From a virus: 27,345 nucleotides of DNA. Of this stretch, positions 13,599-20,803 are shown piece after piece. The stretch covers positions 1-27,345 of IMG/VR virus record IMGVR_UViG_3300031873_000035; one strand, given 5' to 3'. How positions within the stretch are numbered: position 1 is the stretch's first letter; the number at the start of each line of letters is the position of its first letter. The notes beneath the pieces were generated by a model. It saw only the letters and a list, made by a program, of their open reading frames with translations. It was not told the origin of the DNA and made no database searches. The translations under genes were made by a program, and so were the position numbers.

Positions 13599-15095
13599 AT
13601 GGCAATAGAACTTGACTACATGGAATACTCCTCCGACGCCCTTGCACAGGCGGCGTATGTAACGAATTCTACATTTCCTCGTTCCAACGCCGACATAGAC
13701 GATGAGGATATGGAAGATATTACTGATTGGGCAGATATAGATGAGGGTGATAGTGTAAGTTCTCAAGCTACTTTTGATAGTAAATCTTGTATGAAACTTC
13801 TTACGGGCGACCAAGCAACAGATGGTCGGGCAAGTAGGACACAAGATATAGGTTCTTTTGGGGCAAGGACAGTATTTTCAATGAGTTTATATCACGATGC
13901 AATAGGAACAACTTGGGAAGATGCCTTTCAGTTTGCGGCGGCTGATGGTTCAACAAAGCTTTCTATTCTATATGGTTCGGATGGTTTATATGTTTACAAT
14001 GGTGCGGCATATGTAGAGGTAGGCACTAATTTAGTTGTCCAGGATACTTGGCAGGAATGGACTTTTGATGTTGACTGGACAGCACAAACAGTAGATGTTT
14101 ATTTGGATGGAGTATTAAAAGTTTCAGACGTAGATTGTAGTTGGGCAAGTGCGGATACAGAAGGAACTATAGTATTTATTCAGTATGGATATAGTAGCAG
14201 TAATTTATTGACCTACATAGACTGGTTTAAGGCTGGGACATCAACAAGTGATATTATTGGTGGTTCTCTCCAATGCTACTCCGAAGCCACCATCAAAACT
14301 CAAGGTTCATATTCATTAAAAGGAATAGCAGCAATTACAAGTAGTCTCAATAAAACCCTCACCCGCACAGTTTCACCGACGATAGATTTATCTGATAAAA
14401 ATACGATTAAATATTGGGCTTATGCTTTGCGGACAGGAAGCAATTTTAAGATAGGATGGCGTGATAGTGGATTAAATGTTATAGAACATACCCCAAATAT
14501 AATTCAATCTAATACTTGGGAAGAACAAACTGTGGATATATCAGCGGTAACCAATGCCGATAAGGATGCGATAGACAGGATTATTTTTACAGTTTTAAAT
14601 GCTGACGCTGCTAATATTATTTATCTGGACAAGATGTTTTCGCCACAACAATTTACCAAAACTTTTGACGAAACCTTAACCCTTTCCGAAGTAATCTCTA
14701 AAGCACCCGCAAGAACTTTCCTTGAAACAATAACCTTATCCGAATCCAGTTTTATTAAAGGAATTGGAAAAACTTTTACTGAAACCATAACTTTATCCGA
14801 AACATTCGGTAGGGCAATAAGCAAACTTCTTAAGGATACAGTTACTTTAACGGAAGTAGCGGCTAGAGATATTGCCATATTTTTCCAAGAGACCATTACT
14901 CTCACCGATAATATAGCTAAAGGGATCACCCGCACTCTTTCCGATAGCCTTTCACTTACAGATGTATTTACGAAGGTTCTTAAATGGCTTCATATTTCGC
15001 ATATCGCGACTACCTGGAATAAGGTAACCAAAACATTAACTAACTGGACTAAAACAAACAGGACAAATGCCTCTTGGCATAAAAAGTATGAGTGA
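13599..15095 (+). CDS. Adhesin/fibre-like virion protein with LamG-type domain and tandem repeats
   Basis: 498 residues, starting three bases after the adaptor stop. Residues about 45-215 look like a LamG/concanavalin-type beta sandwich (ARTVFSMSLYHDAIG, WTFDVDWTAQTVDVYLDGVLK, TYIDWFKAG). Residues about 226-350 form a second beta module (QGSYSLKGIAAI, TIKYWAYALRTGSNFKIGWRD, WEEQTVDISAV). Residues 355-463 carry six tandem repeats of 18-19 residues built on F-x-E-T-I-T-L-S-E, and the C-terminus is Trp/Thr/Asn rich (HIATTWNKVTKTLTNWTKTN). Such sugar-binding modules and repeats fit a surface-binding fibre or tail appendage. The AAYVTN at residues 17-22 and LQCYSEATIKTQGSYSLK after the LamG part look like one module split by an insertion. 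Confidence 0.65.
   Translation: MAIELDYMEYSSDALAQAAYVTNSTFPRSNADIDDEDMEDITDWADIDEGDSVSSQATFDSKSCMKLLTGDQATDGRASRTQDIGSFGARTVFSMSLYHDAIGTTWEDAFQFAAADGSTKLSILYGSDGLYVYNGAAYVEVGTNLVVQDTWQEWTFDVDWTAQTVDVYLDGVLKVSDVDCSWASADTEGTIVFIQYGYSSSNLLTYIDWFKAGTSTSDIIGGSLQCYSEATIKTQGSYSLKGIAAITSSLNKTLTRTVSPTIDLSDKNTIKYWAYALRTGSNFKIGWRDSGLNVIEHTPNIIQSNTWEEQTVDISAVTNADKDAIDRIIFTVLNADAANIIYLDKMFSPQQFTKTFDETLTLSEVISKAPARTFLETITLSESSFIKGIGKTFTETITLSETFGRAISKLLKDTVTLTEVAARDIAIFFQETITLTDNIAKGITRTLSDSLSLTDVFTKVLKWLHISHIATTWNKVTKTLTNWTKTNRTNASWHKKYE
14661..14987 (+). repeat. Six coding tandem repeats, 54-57 bp each
   Basis: Encodes TFDETLTLSE, TFLETITLSE, TFTETITLSE, LLKDTVTLTE, FFQETITLTD and TLSDSLSLTD, each followed by 8-9 more variable residues. 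One unit is 19 residues, the others 18. Repeat number could vary between related phages by slippage or recombination. Confidence 0.8.
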
Positions 15096-15177
15096 AATTA
15101 TAGATAAAACATATAAAAAACCGATACCGAAGATAACCAGGCAAATAGTAAAAATAATTAAAAAAGGAGAAGAACCT

Positions 15178-15648
15178 ATGCATCCACTCGTAGATAGTAT
15201 CAAGTTGGTAGGTGAAATTCGTCTGGTATTAAAAGACAGGCATGGAAATCTCAAGGAGGACCGGCTCATAAAGAATACCATTACCTCAGTAGGCAAGGCA
15301 GCGGTGGCAGGGTTAATGCTGGCTGATGTGGGGGGAACTGCCTTTGATTATATCGCCATAGGAGTAGGGACCCCAGGCGCGACTGCTTTAGGATCTGAAA
15401 GCACTACTAATGGAGGAACTAGGCGCGGTGGGGCAAATGTTACTGGGACTCAGGTTACTACTACTGTAACTAATGATACGGCCCAATGGGTAACTACTTT
15501 TACTTTTACAGGGGCCTTGGTTCTTACAGAAGAAGGTATTTTTAATGCAGCCTCCTCAGGGACGATACTAGCGAGCCAGTCTTTTGCTGCGCTTAATGTT
15601 GCCGACGGAGACACATTAGCCATTACGCATAAGATAAAGGTAGCGTAA
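15178..15648 (+). CDS. Conserved fibre/decoration-type virion protein
   Basis: I choose ATG 15178 (156 residues) because AAAAAGGAGAAGAACCT precedes it. ATG 15088 or 15067 would add a Lys-rich segment that overlaps the upstream gene. The pattern is LVGEIRLVLKDRHGNLKEDRLIKNTITSVGKAAVAGLML, then YIAIGVGTPGATALGSE, a Thr-rich beta region, and ALVLTEEGIFNAASSGTILASQSFAALNVADGDTLAITHKI. This I recognise as a recurring small virion family in tailed phages, usually labelled tail fibre or structural protein. It is all beta after the first helix. A role as a capsid decoration or fibre base is plausible; neither is proven. Confidence 0.6.
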   Translation: MHPLVDSIKLVGEIRLVLKDRHGNLKEDRLIKNTITSVGKAAVAGLMLADVGGTAFDYIAIGVGTPGATALGSESTTNGGTRRGGANVTGTQVTTTVTNDTAQWVTTFTFTGALVLTEEGIFNAASSGTILASQSFAALNVADGDTLAITHKIKVA

Positions 15649-15662
15649 TTAAAAGGCGGAAA

Positions 15663-15995
15663 ATGGATAAACTTATTAACTGGTTGATTGCCGGAGGACT
15701 CATTGTAATTGCAGGGGTCTGTCTTGGTATTTTCTGGAAGATAAACGATATTAAAGATTATGTGAATAAAAAGATTGATAGAAACTATGAACGGCTTGAC
15801 GAGGTAAAAGATGAGATAAAAGAAGAAACTGTGCCACAAAAACTTTGTGATATTCTGCATGCGCAGATACAGAAGGATGCAACAGAAACTAAGGAAATTC
15901 AAAAAGAAGTTATGAAGAAAGTAGATTGTATTCCTGCCATAAAATTAGGGATGGATTTGCTTTTGAAAAAGAATGGATTTAAAAGCGATGGCTAA
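15663..15995 (+). CDS. Single-pass membrane protein with coiled coil
   Basis: 110 residues with one membrane segment at about 4-27 (LINWLIAGGLIVIAGVCLGIFW) and then a charged helix of heptad character (IKDYVNKKIDRNYERLDEVKDEIKEE and IQKDATETKEIQKEVMKKVD). The topology resembles small holin-like or spanin-like phage proteins, but no lysis enzyme lies beside it, so a lysis role is unproven. AAGGCGGAAA precedes the ATG. The last 23 bases overlap the following gene. Confidence 0.6.
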   Translation: MDKLINWLIAGGLIVIAGVCLGIFWKINDIKDYVNKKIDRNYERLDEVKDEIKEETVPQKLCDILHAQIQKDATETKEIQKEVMKKVDCIPAIKLGMDLLLKKNGFKSDG

Positions 15996-16266
15996 AGGTC
16001 TGCATGAAGATAAGAAAACTTTGTATTGTAACCTTTGCGAGGAGGAAGTGGATAAATGGACTGGCACGCAGGTCTTGAATTCTCATCCTGAACAGAACAA
16101 ATACGGTGAAGTGTATTGTCTTTCTTGCGGTAACTGGCTCTGTGGTGAGTTTGATGCTTTCGGCGAACCGGGAAGATTTCACTATTTTAATCCGGCGATA
16201 AGGAAATTGGAACAGATGCGCAAGGATTTAGACGAGATTATAAAATATTTAGGACTGAATAATTAA
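15973..16266 (+). CDS. Zinc-ribbon small protein
   Basis: 97 residues from ATG 15973; ATG 15988 is an equally good start with a shorter overlap. Two C-x2-C pairs, YCNLCEEEV and YCLSCGNWLCGEF, about 30 residues apart make a likely zinc ribbon. The C-terminus is a helix (AIRKLEQMRKDLDEIIKYLGL). It lies among fibre genes, so it may be a structural accessory or a nucleic-acid-binding protein. Family not recognised. Confidence 0.55.
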   Translation: MDLKAMAKGLHEDKKTLYCNLCEEEVDKWTGTQVLNSHPEQNKYGEVYCLSCGNWLCGEFDAFGEPGRFHYFNPAIRKLEQMRKDLDEIIKYLGLNN

Positions 16267-16280
16267 GCGGGAGGATAATC

Positions 16281-16829
16281 ATGGGCCATACAAGAGATTG
16301 GGATAGTGGAGTTCCTATAGATCATACTAAATTTAAAGCCATACCAGGTGCCATCGCGGCTTTGGCTTTGGATATTGAGGAGAGGCTACAGGCTTTCTTC
16401 TACGGATTTACAAGTGGTGAGACCTCAGATGGGATTAAATATCTGCCTTTCTGGGTGCAGACGACTGCGCCCACAGGTGCAGCGAATAAGGTCTGTATAT
16501 ATAGTGAGGATTCTACTTCTAAGGCCGCTTTAAAGGTAAAGACCGAGGATAATGCGGAGATTCAGCTGACAGAGAGAGACTGGGGTCTTTTGGATGACTT
16601 TGCTTTAGGTAATAATACTCCCCTTAGGGCCAGGAATGCAGCGGATGATGGATTTGTAAATATCTTAAAAGTTAATAGCACAGGTCAGATCAACTTTCCT
16701 GCTCAGATACTGCTTGATGACGGTTTTAATTGTAATAAAAAACAAGCAGTTAATATGGTTATCGAAAACAGAACTGACGATACAGATATGACGACAACCG
16801 GCATGATTTGGTTTAGGACAGATGTGTAG
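16281..16829 (+). CDS. Putative tail fibre-associated protein
   Basis: 182 residues; GCGGGAGGATAATC precedes the ATG. The N-terminus (WDSGVPIDHTKFKAIPGAIAALALDIEERL) is of the type found at the attachment end of phage fibres. The middle (PFWVQTTAPTGAANKVCIYSED, KAALKVKTEDNAEIQLT) resembles phage fibre repeats with TAPT and LY-KT-DG-L-L-like turns. The C-terminus has NILKVNSTGQINFP, also fibre-like. No enzymatic motifs. Probably part of the adsorption apparatus with the genes on either side. Confidence 0.5.
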   Translation: MGHTRDWDSGVPIDHTKFKAIPGAIAALALDIEERLQAFFYGFTSGETSDGIKYLPFWVQTTAPTGAANKVCIYSEDSTSKAALKVKTEDNAEIQLTERDWGLLDDFALGNNTPLRARNAADDGFVNILKVNSTGQINFPAQILLDDGFNCNKKQAVNMVIENRTDDTDMTTTGMIWFRTDV

Positions 16830-16838
16830 GGAGACAGG

Positions 16839-17546
16839 ATGGCAGATAAGAATTTAATAATATACTCAGCTTCGCATGCTTATACTGGTGGCGCTGCTGG
16901 TCATGAGGGCGTTTACGAAATAGATGAGAATTTTTCTACCTACCACGGAGACGAGTATTCTCTTGGTGGAGGTAGTTGGGCTGGAAGTGCATCTAAAACA
17001 ATAATATCGGAACACACCTTTTCGAGACCTCTTACAGTAAATTCAATAAAATATAGACTTCTTTATCAATGTTCTGCTGGTGGTCCTGATGGTGGTCGTG
17101 ATTATGCCTATGAAGTTTATGTTGCCTATAAGGTGGGCGAAACCTGGACAAAAATATTAAATGCTTCCGGCTCCGGTGATGGTAATAGTGGACCCAATGT
17201 AGATACGGGAGAAGTTACATTTTCTACTCCGGTGGCCAATGTCACTGCTATCAAGGTCTATCTCTATGTATATTCTCACACTGCTGAAGGCGGTATTAGT
17301 GGACGCGCATACATCTATGAGATCGAAGCATTCGGTCAGCCCTATAATGATATTGGGATAAGATTTTATAAAGGTGCGGCAGTTTACAAGATAGGTGTTG
17401 AGCCCTTACTTTCTACTCACAAATTAAGGATCAGGAAAGGTTCAACCACTTACGGAATACCGTTATTAGCAACGACAGATGCTCTTGCGAGCCCGATAAG
17501 GATATATGATGGAAGTGCAGTTAAAAGTTTACCACTAGTAGATTAA
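16839..17546 (+). CDS. Receptor-binding-like protein with galactose-binding-type domain and KG repeats
   Basis: 235 residues. About residues 25-165 form a beta-rich domain (WAGSASKTIISEHTFSRPL, INS-like SIKYRLLYQCSAGG, YEVYVAYKVGETWTKIL, VANVTAIKVYLYVYSH, IYEIEAFGQ) with the order of a discoidin or F5/8-type carbohydrate-binding fold. Residues about 170-235 hold three short repeats: IRFYKGAAVYKIG, LRIRKGSTTYGIPL and IRIYDGSAVKSLPL. Such repeats end many phage adhesion proteins. Likely contacts the host surface. AGGGAGACAGG precedes the ATG; its stop is one base before the next gene. Confidence 0.55.
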   Translation: MADKNLIIYSASHAYTGGAAGHEGVYEIDENFSTYHGDEYSLGGGSWAGSASKTIISEHTFSRPLTVNSIKYRLLYQCSAGGPDGGRDYAYEVYVAYKVGETWTKILNASGSGDGNSGPNVDTGEVTFSTPVANVTAIKVYLYVYSHTAEGGISGRAYIYEIEAFGQPYNDIGIRFYKGAAVYKIGVEPLLSTHKLRIRKGSTTYGIPLLATTDALASPIRIYDGSAVKSLPLVD

Positions 17547-17547
17547 A

Positions 17548-19335
17548 ATGCCAAAACAAACAATACCCAGATTCCTTCCTAATAAAGGGATAGTTTTAGA
17601 CAAACCCGAGGAATTCCTCTTGCAGAATTTCTCTGTCTATTCGCGCAATATGGAATTCTACAATGAATTACTCCAAGGCAGATTAGGCCTACAGAAATTC
17701 TCCACTACTGCGCTGCCGGGAGCAGTTTTAAAATTTGACCAGTTCTGGCTTTATACTCCTGCCGGGAGCTGGTTCTTTATGATTTGCACCCAAAAGGATA
17801 TCACCTATTATGACTTCCCTAATTCCAGATTTGTATTCCTGAATAAAATCTACAATGCCGGGACCATTGAAGTAAAGACAGGTGAACTCAATAAAGTCTA
17901 TGGCACAAATACCCTCTGGTCCACTAATTTAAAGGCTGGGGATTATATCAAGATCGGGGCTGGGAATTTACATAGCGGGGCTACCTGGTATGAGATTGAT
18001 ACAGTTAATAGCAATACTCTGCTTACTTTAAAGACTAATGCACCTATAACCACAGCTGGGGCAAGTTATGAGGCAAGGAAGATTTTTACTGGAGGCACGA
18101 CGGACTTTTGGAATGCAAAGACTTTTCAGGATGATAATTTAGGTTCTGTCTGGATTGCTACCAATGGCAGAGATCTCCCTGTTTATTGGGATGGAGCAGA
18201 TCAAGTGGTAGATTTAACCGGTTTACCGAGTGGTTTTAAGAGTGCTAAATATATCGAGATTTATAAAAATAGGGTATTGTTTGCTTGGACTGTCGAGGGG
18301 AACCTTAATCAACCGGCAAGGGAAAGGTGGTCTGCTCCGGGGAATTGTCTCAGTTGGGATGCCGCGAATTTAAAAGATTTTATAGATGAGGATAGTTGGA
18401 TTACAGGCATAATCAATTTTTCTAATTACCATATTGTTTTTAAAGAGAGAGAGGCTTATATCGGCAGACCGGCAGATCCTCCTTACGACTTTGATTTTGA
18501 GAAGTCAACCACCTGCACCGGCTGCTATGCCGGCCAGTCAATAATCGATATGAGTGATTACCTCTATTACTGGGGGATAGATAACCATTTTTATCGCTGG
18601 AATCTCCTGCGGGAGGAATCTATCTCGGACCTTATATTTTCTTGGACCAAAGAATTCGATCCTAATTTAGAATCATCTATCTTTGGCTGGCAGGTAGAAT
18701 ACAAGAATCAGCTACGCTGGTTTGTGCCTCATGCTGATGTTGACTACCTCAATTTCGTGGTAGTTTTTGACTATACACAAGAAATCCTGCAGATCTGGGA
18801 ATACGAGCAGGAACAGGCCTGTTGCTCCATCGGAGAATATGTGAATCTTGAGGACCTTTTTTGCGACGATCCTATTTGGGGGGAATACTATGTTGACGAG
18901 CAGGAAGGCTACTGGGATGACCGTAAATTCCTGGAAGGCGCGCCAATAATCGTTTATGGAGGTTATGATGGTTATGTAAGGAAGGCAGACCAGGGAATCC
19001 AGGATGACGGCGTAGATTATACCAGGTTATTCAGATCTGTCAGGGATAACTTTGATATGCCTGATCAGTTTAAAAGGCTTAGTAAACAGGAATTCTGGTT
19101 TGAGAAGGAGATTGCCGGCTCTGAAGTTTCTATTAAACTCAGGAGGGACGATAACGAACTCTGGGACGATGAGACTAAGACAATATCTCTTTACCATGCT
19201 ACAAAAGATATTATAAAGGATTTTGTTAGATGGGATAAACACGCTAGGAATTTTCAAATTGAGATAAGTGCGACGAATCATTTTGCGCTGTTAGGATATT
19301 TGAACGAGATCTATCCTAAACGAAAGGTAAAATAA
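17548..19335 (+). CDS. Tail nozzle/hub-like beta-propeller protein
   Basis: 595 residues without membrane segments, rich in Trp, Tyr and Asp, with repeating beta blades: VLKFDQFWLYTPAGSWFFMICTQKDITYYDF, SVWIATNGRDLPVYWDG, SAKYIEIYKNRVLFAWT, ISFSNYHIVFKEREAYIGR-like, LYYWGIDNHFYRWN, VVVFDYTQEILQIWEYEQ and IIVYGGYDGYVRKADQG. This is the pattern of the large tail protein of short-tailed phages, which forms the nozzle under the adaptor (as T7 gp12 or P22 gp10 do). It starts one base after the previous stop and overlaps the next ATG. A fibre-hub role is the alternative. Confidence 0.6.
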   Translation: MPKQTIPRFLPNKGIVLDKPEEFLLQNFSVYSRNMEFYNELLQGRLGLQKFSTTALPGAVLKFDQFWLYTPAGSWFFMICTQKDITYYDFPNSRFVFLNKIYNAGTIEVKTGELNKVYGTNTLWSTNLKAGDYIKIGAGNLHSGATWYEIDTVNSNTLLTLKTNAPITTAGASYEARKIFTGGTTDFWNAKTFQDDNLGSVWIATNGRDLPVYWDGADQVVDLTGLPSGFKSAKYIEIYKNRVLFAWTVEGNLNQPARERWSAPGNCLSWDAANLKDFIDEDSWITGIINFSNYHIVFKEREAYIGRPADPPYDFDFEKSTTCTGCYAGQSIIDMSDYLYYWGIDNHFYRWNLLREESISDLIFSWTKEFDPNLESSIFGWQVEYKNQLRWFVPHADVDYLNFVVVFDYTQEILQIWEYEQEQACCSIGEYVNLEDLFCDDPIWGEYYVDEQEGYWDDRKFLEGAPIIVYGGYDGYVRKADQGIQDDGVDYTRLFRSVRDNFDMPDQFKRLSKQEFWFEKEIAGSEVSIKLRRDDNELWDDETKTISLYHATKDIIKDFVRWDKHARNFQIEISATNHFALLGYLNEIYPKRKVK

Positions 19336-19634
19336 TGCTGTTTAAACATCGGCCCAAGACCGAATGGCCGGATACAAGTAAGATTAAAGATGAACCTACC
19401 CAGGATTTTGCCACGGATATAGGGAAATTAGTTTTAGATAGCCTGCGCAATATCTACGACGATTTAAAAGTTCTGGAAAAAATCGAAGAAGTAAGTAATC
19501 TTCCTACTGCATCAATAGATAATAAGAGAAAAATACTTATGGTTCCTCAAGCTGGTGCGAAAGATAAGATTTATATTTGTCGATACAATAGTAATACTTC
19601 AACTTATAGTTGGGATGAAGTTAATTTTTTATGA
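19335..19634 (+). CDS. Small virion-module protein, end overlapped by HNH cassette
   Basis: 99 residues starting on the last base of the nozzle gene, behind AAAGGTAAAATA. The first 55 residues are helical and acidic (TQDFATDIGKLVLDSLRNIYDDLKVLEKIEEV). The rest looks like a small beta hairpin domain (KILMVPQAGAKDKIYICRYNSNTSTYSWDEV), a pattern found at fibre ends. Its last 31 bases are also read on the other strand as the end of the HNH endonuclease, so its C-terminus may have been shaped by that insertion. Confidence 0.55.
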   Translation: MLFKHRPKTEWPDTSKIKDEPTQDFATDIGKLVLDSLRNIYDDLKVLEKIEEVSNLPTASIDNKRKILMVPQAGAKDKIYICRYNSNTSTYSWDEVNFL

Positions 19635-20230
19635 AAACTTTGATGTTCTCCTTGATTAATAAACAGTTGAAGATTCTTAGGTCTATCATCTTGTTTATTC
19701 TCAATACTATCGAGAGGATACTTTGTCCCTTTATGATGCACAACTTCCTCAGGTATAAGATAGCGGCCAATCATCTTTTCCATAACGAGATGAGAGCGCC
19801 TAACATATCCCGCGGAGCTACAGAAAGGGTGTTGAGGTTTATGGATAAGGATATATCCTTGAGAGTTAATATTTATTCCACCTTTCCAGTTAGGATGTTT
19901 AGGGCCTTTATGTTTACCAATATTAGAATTTTTTATTTTTTCTCGCCATTCCTTAGAAAGTCGAGGTCGTTTTTTACCTTTCCAATAGGAAATATGTCCC
20001 TTTTTAAACGAACCAGACGTAACTTTTTTTATTTTATTAAGCCACAAGTATGGTCTTTTTTTATTTTTCCAATAACCTTCTTTTCCTATATGAGCGATAC
20101 TCATTTTCTCTCTTGTCTTAATAGAATAAATATTTATTTTGCCTTTATTCCAAGGTATATTGCCTTTTTTAAAAGAACTTTTGGTAGGCGGGTTTCCTTT
20201 TGCGTATTGATTTCCTTTTTGAAATGGCAT
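19604..20230 (-). CDS. NUMOD3/HNH homing endonuclease (cassette 1)
   Basis: 208 residues from ATG 20230, chosen because GGAGG lies six bases before it. The N-terminal 125 residues contain repeated NUMOD3-type DNA-binding motifs (FQKGNQYAKGN, FKKGNIPWNKGK, FKKGHISYWKGKKRPRLSKEWREKIKNSN, HPNWKGG). The C-terminus is an HNH nuclease: RRSHLVMEKMIGRYLIPEEVVHHKG with the His-His pair, then DDRPKNLQLFINQGEHQSFH. Such enzymes cut DNA at a target site and let their gene copy itself into it. It is antisense to the late genes and carries its own promoter and leader RNA. A longer relative of the endonuclease at 21955-22398. The + strand open frame over it is a shadow. Confidence 0.88.
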   Translation of the reverse strand: MPFQKGNQYAKGNPPTKSSFKKGNIPWNKGKINIYSIKTREKMSIAHIGKEGYWKNKKRPYLWLNKIKKVTSGSFKKGHISYWKGKKRPRLSKEWREKIKNSNIGKHKGPKHPNWKGGININSQGYILIHKPQHPFCSSAGYVRRSHLVMEKMIGRYLIPEEVVHHKGTKYPLDSIENKQDDRPKNLQLFINQGEHQSFHKKLTSSQL

Positions 20231-20249
20231 CTTATCCTCCAAATTAAAA

Positions 20250-20343
20250 GGGCAGCTTTCAGGTTGCTAACGGAGAGACGGTTAAGTATCTCCACCTTAC
20301 TCGCTACCCAGTTTAGATATAAAAAATCCGTCTGCCCGCTAGC
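20250..20343 (-). ncRNA. Conserved pseudoknot leader RNA of HNH cassette 1
   Basis: Read on the minus strand. Helix P1: GCTAGCGG (20343-20336) with CCGTTAGC (20273-20266, one G-T pair) and AGACGG (20333-20328) with CCGTCT (20281-20276). Within it lie conserved CGGATTTTTTAT, GAGTAAGGT and ACTTAACCG, and a hairpin AGGTG-GAGA-TACTT (20297-20284). GGGTAGC (20309-20303) pairs outside P1 with GCTGCCC (20256-20250), making a pseudoknot just before the endonuclease ribosome site. Cassette 2 keeps both helices with different bases, which is strong evidence for a selected RNA. Confidence 0.8.
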
Positions 20344-20350
20344 TAATATT

Positions 20351-20378
20351 AGTATAGTATATTCAGGAGGAATGTCAA
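20351..20378 (-). promoter_or_regulatory. Sigma-70-type promoter of HNH cassette 1
   Basis: On the minus strand TTGACA (20378-20373), 16 nt, TATACT (20356-20351). Initiation about seven bases later falls at 20344, exactly where helix P1 of the leader RNA begins. The same -35, spacing and -10 occur before cassette 2. The -35 box lies between the ribosome site and the ATG of the opposite GNAT-like gene. Confidence 0.8.
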
Positions 20379-20383
20379 GATAA

Positions 20384-20803
20384 ATGATACTACAAATGGA
20401 TAATATTTTATTTATACCAAAGGTTGTAGCACTAGTAAAGAATTTTCTAACTATTCCGGTAGGAAAGTTTGAGGATATGGTTCTAAATGCGATGAGCAAT
20501 AAAGATTCTCTTTTATTGATAGATAAGAAAGATGATATTCTGCGGGGATTCCTCTTTGCTACCATAGAAGGGATGGACGGAGAAGATGTGGTATTTATAC
20601 ATTTAAGCTATGTAGATCCTAAATTGTTTAAAATCGGTAATGAGTTATTGGCAAGAGTAAAACTCTGGGCTAAGGAACACAAAACAAATTGGATTTACAT
20701 GATGACTGACCGCAATATCAAAGGATTCCAGAAGAAGTATGGATTTAAATTTTACACACATATCTTAAGACGGAGGGTTCAAGATGAGATACTTAAAAAG
20801 TAG
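20384..20803 (+). CDS. GNAT-fold acetyltransferase-like protein
   Basis: 139 residues. The order of segments fits the GNAT fold: LLLIDKKDDILRGFLFATIEGMDGEDVVFIHLSYVDP (strands 2-4), a helix KIGNELLARVKLWAKEHKTNWIYMMTD, then NIKGFQKKYGFKFYTHILRRRV, the typical late G-F-x-K-x-Y-G-F-x-x-x element. The usual Q/RxxGxG/A acetyl-CoA loop is not clear, so the protein may be a structural relative without catalysis. It sits among internal virion genes, a place where short-tailed phages can carry GNAT-like proteins. AGGAGGA lies 12 bases before ATG 20384; ATG 20396 is the alternative start. Confidence 0.6.
   Translation: MILQMDNILFIPKVVALVKNFLTIPVGKFEDMVLNAMSNKDSLLLIDKKDDILRGFLFATIEGMDGEDVVFIHLSYVDPKLFKIGNELLARVKLWAKEHKTNWIYMMTDRNIKGFQKKYGFKFYTHILRRRVQDEILKK

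Larger units (their letters stand above)
19604..20378 (-). mobile_element. HNH-RNA cassette 1 (promoter, leader RNA, endonuclease)
   Basis: A self-contained minus-strand unit within a + strand late operon: promoter 20351-20378, structured leader 20250-20343, endonuclease 19604-20230. The 3' end overlaps the 19335 gene and the promoter end reaches the leader of the GNAT-like gene. No terminal repeats are visible. A related unit lies 1.5 kb downstream, so the unit appears to move as a whole. Confidence 0.65.

Noticed and set aside
14661-14987. Possible CRISPR or other DNA repeat array
   Set aside because: The periodicity is 54-57 bp, in frame and degenerate at the DNA level; it is explained by protein repeats.
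15067-15177. Longer starts (15067 or 15088) for the fibre/decoration protein
   Set aside because: The family-like sequence begins at 15178, which has a strong ribosome site; the extra Lys-rich part overlaps the upstream gene.
19631-20383. Long + strand open frame (250 codons) over HNH cassette 1
   Set aside because: The minus-strand frame encodes a clear NUMOD3/HNH endonuclease with its own ribosome site; the + frame has no family-like content. The same applies to 21982-22575 over cassette 2.
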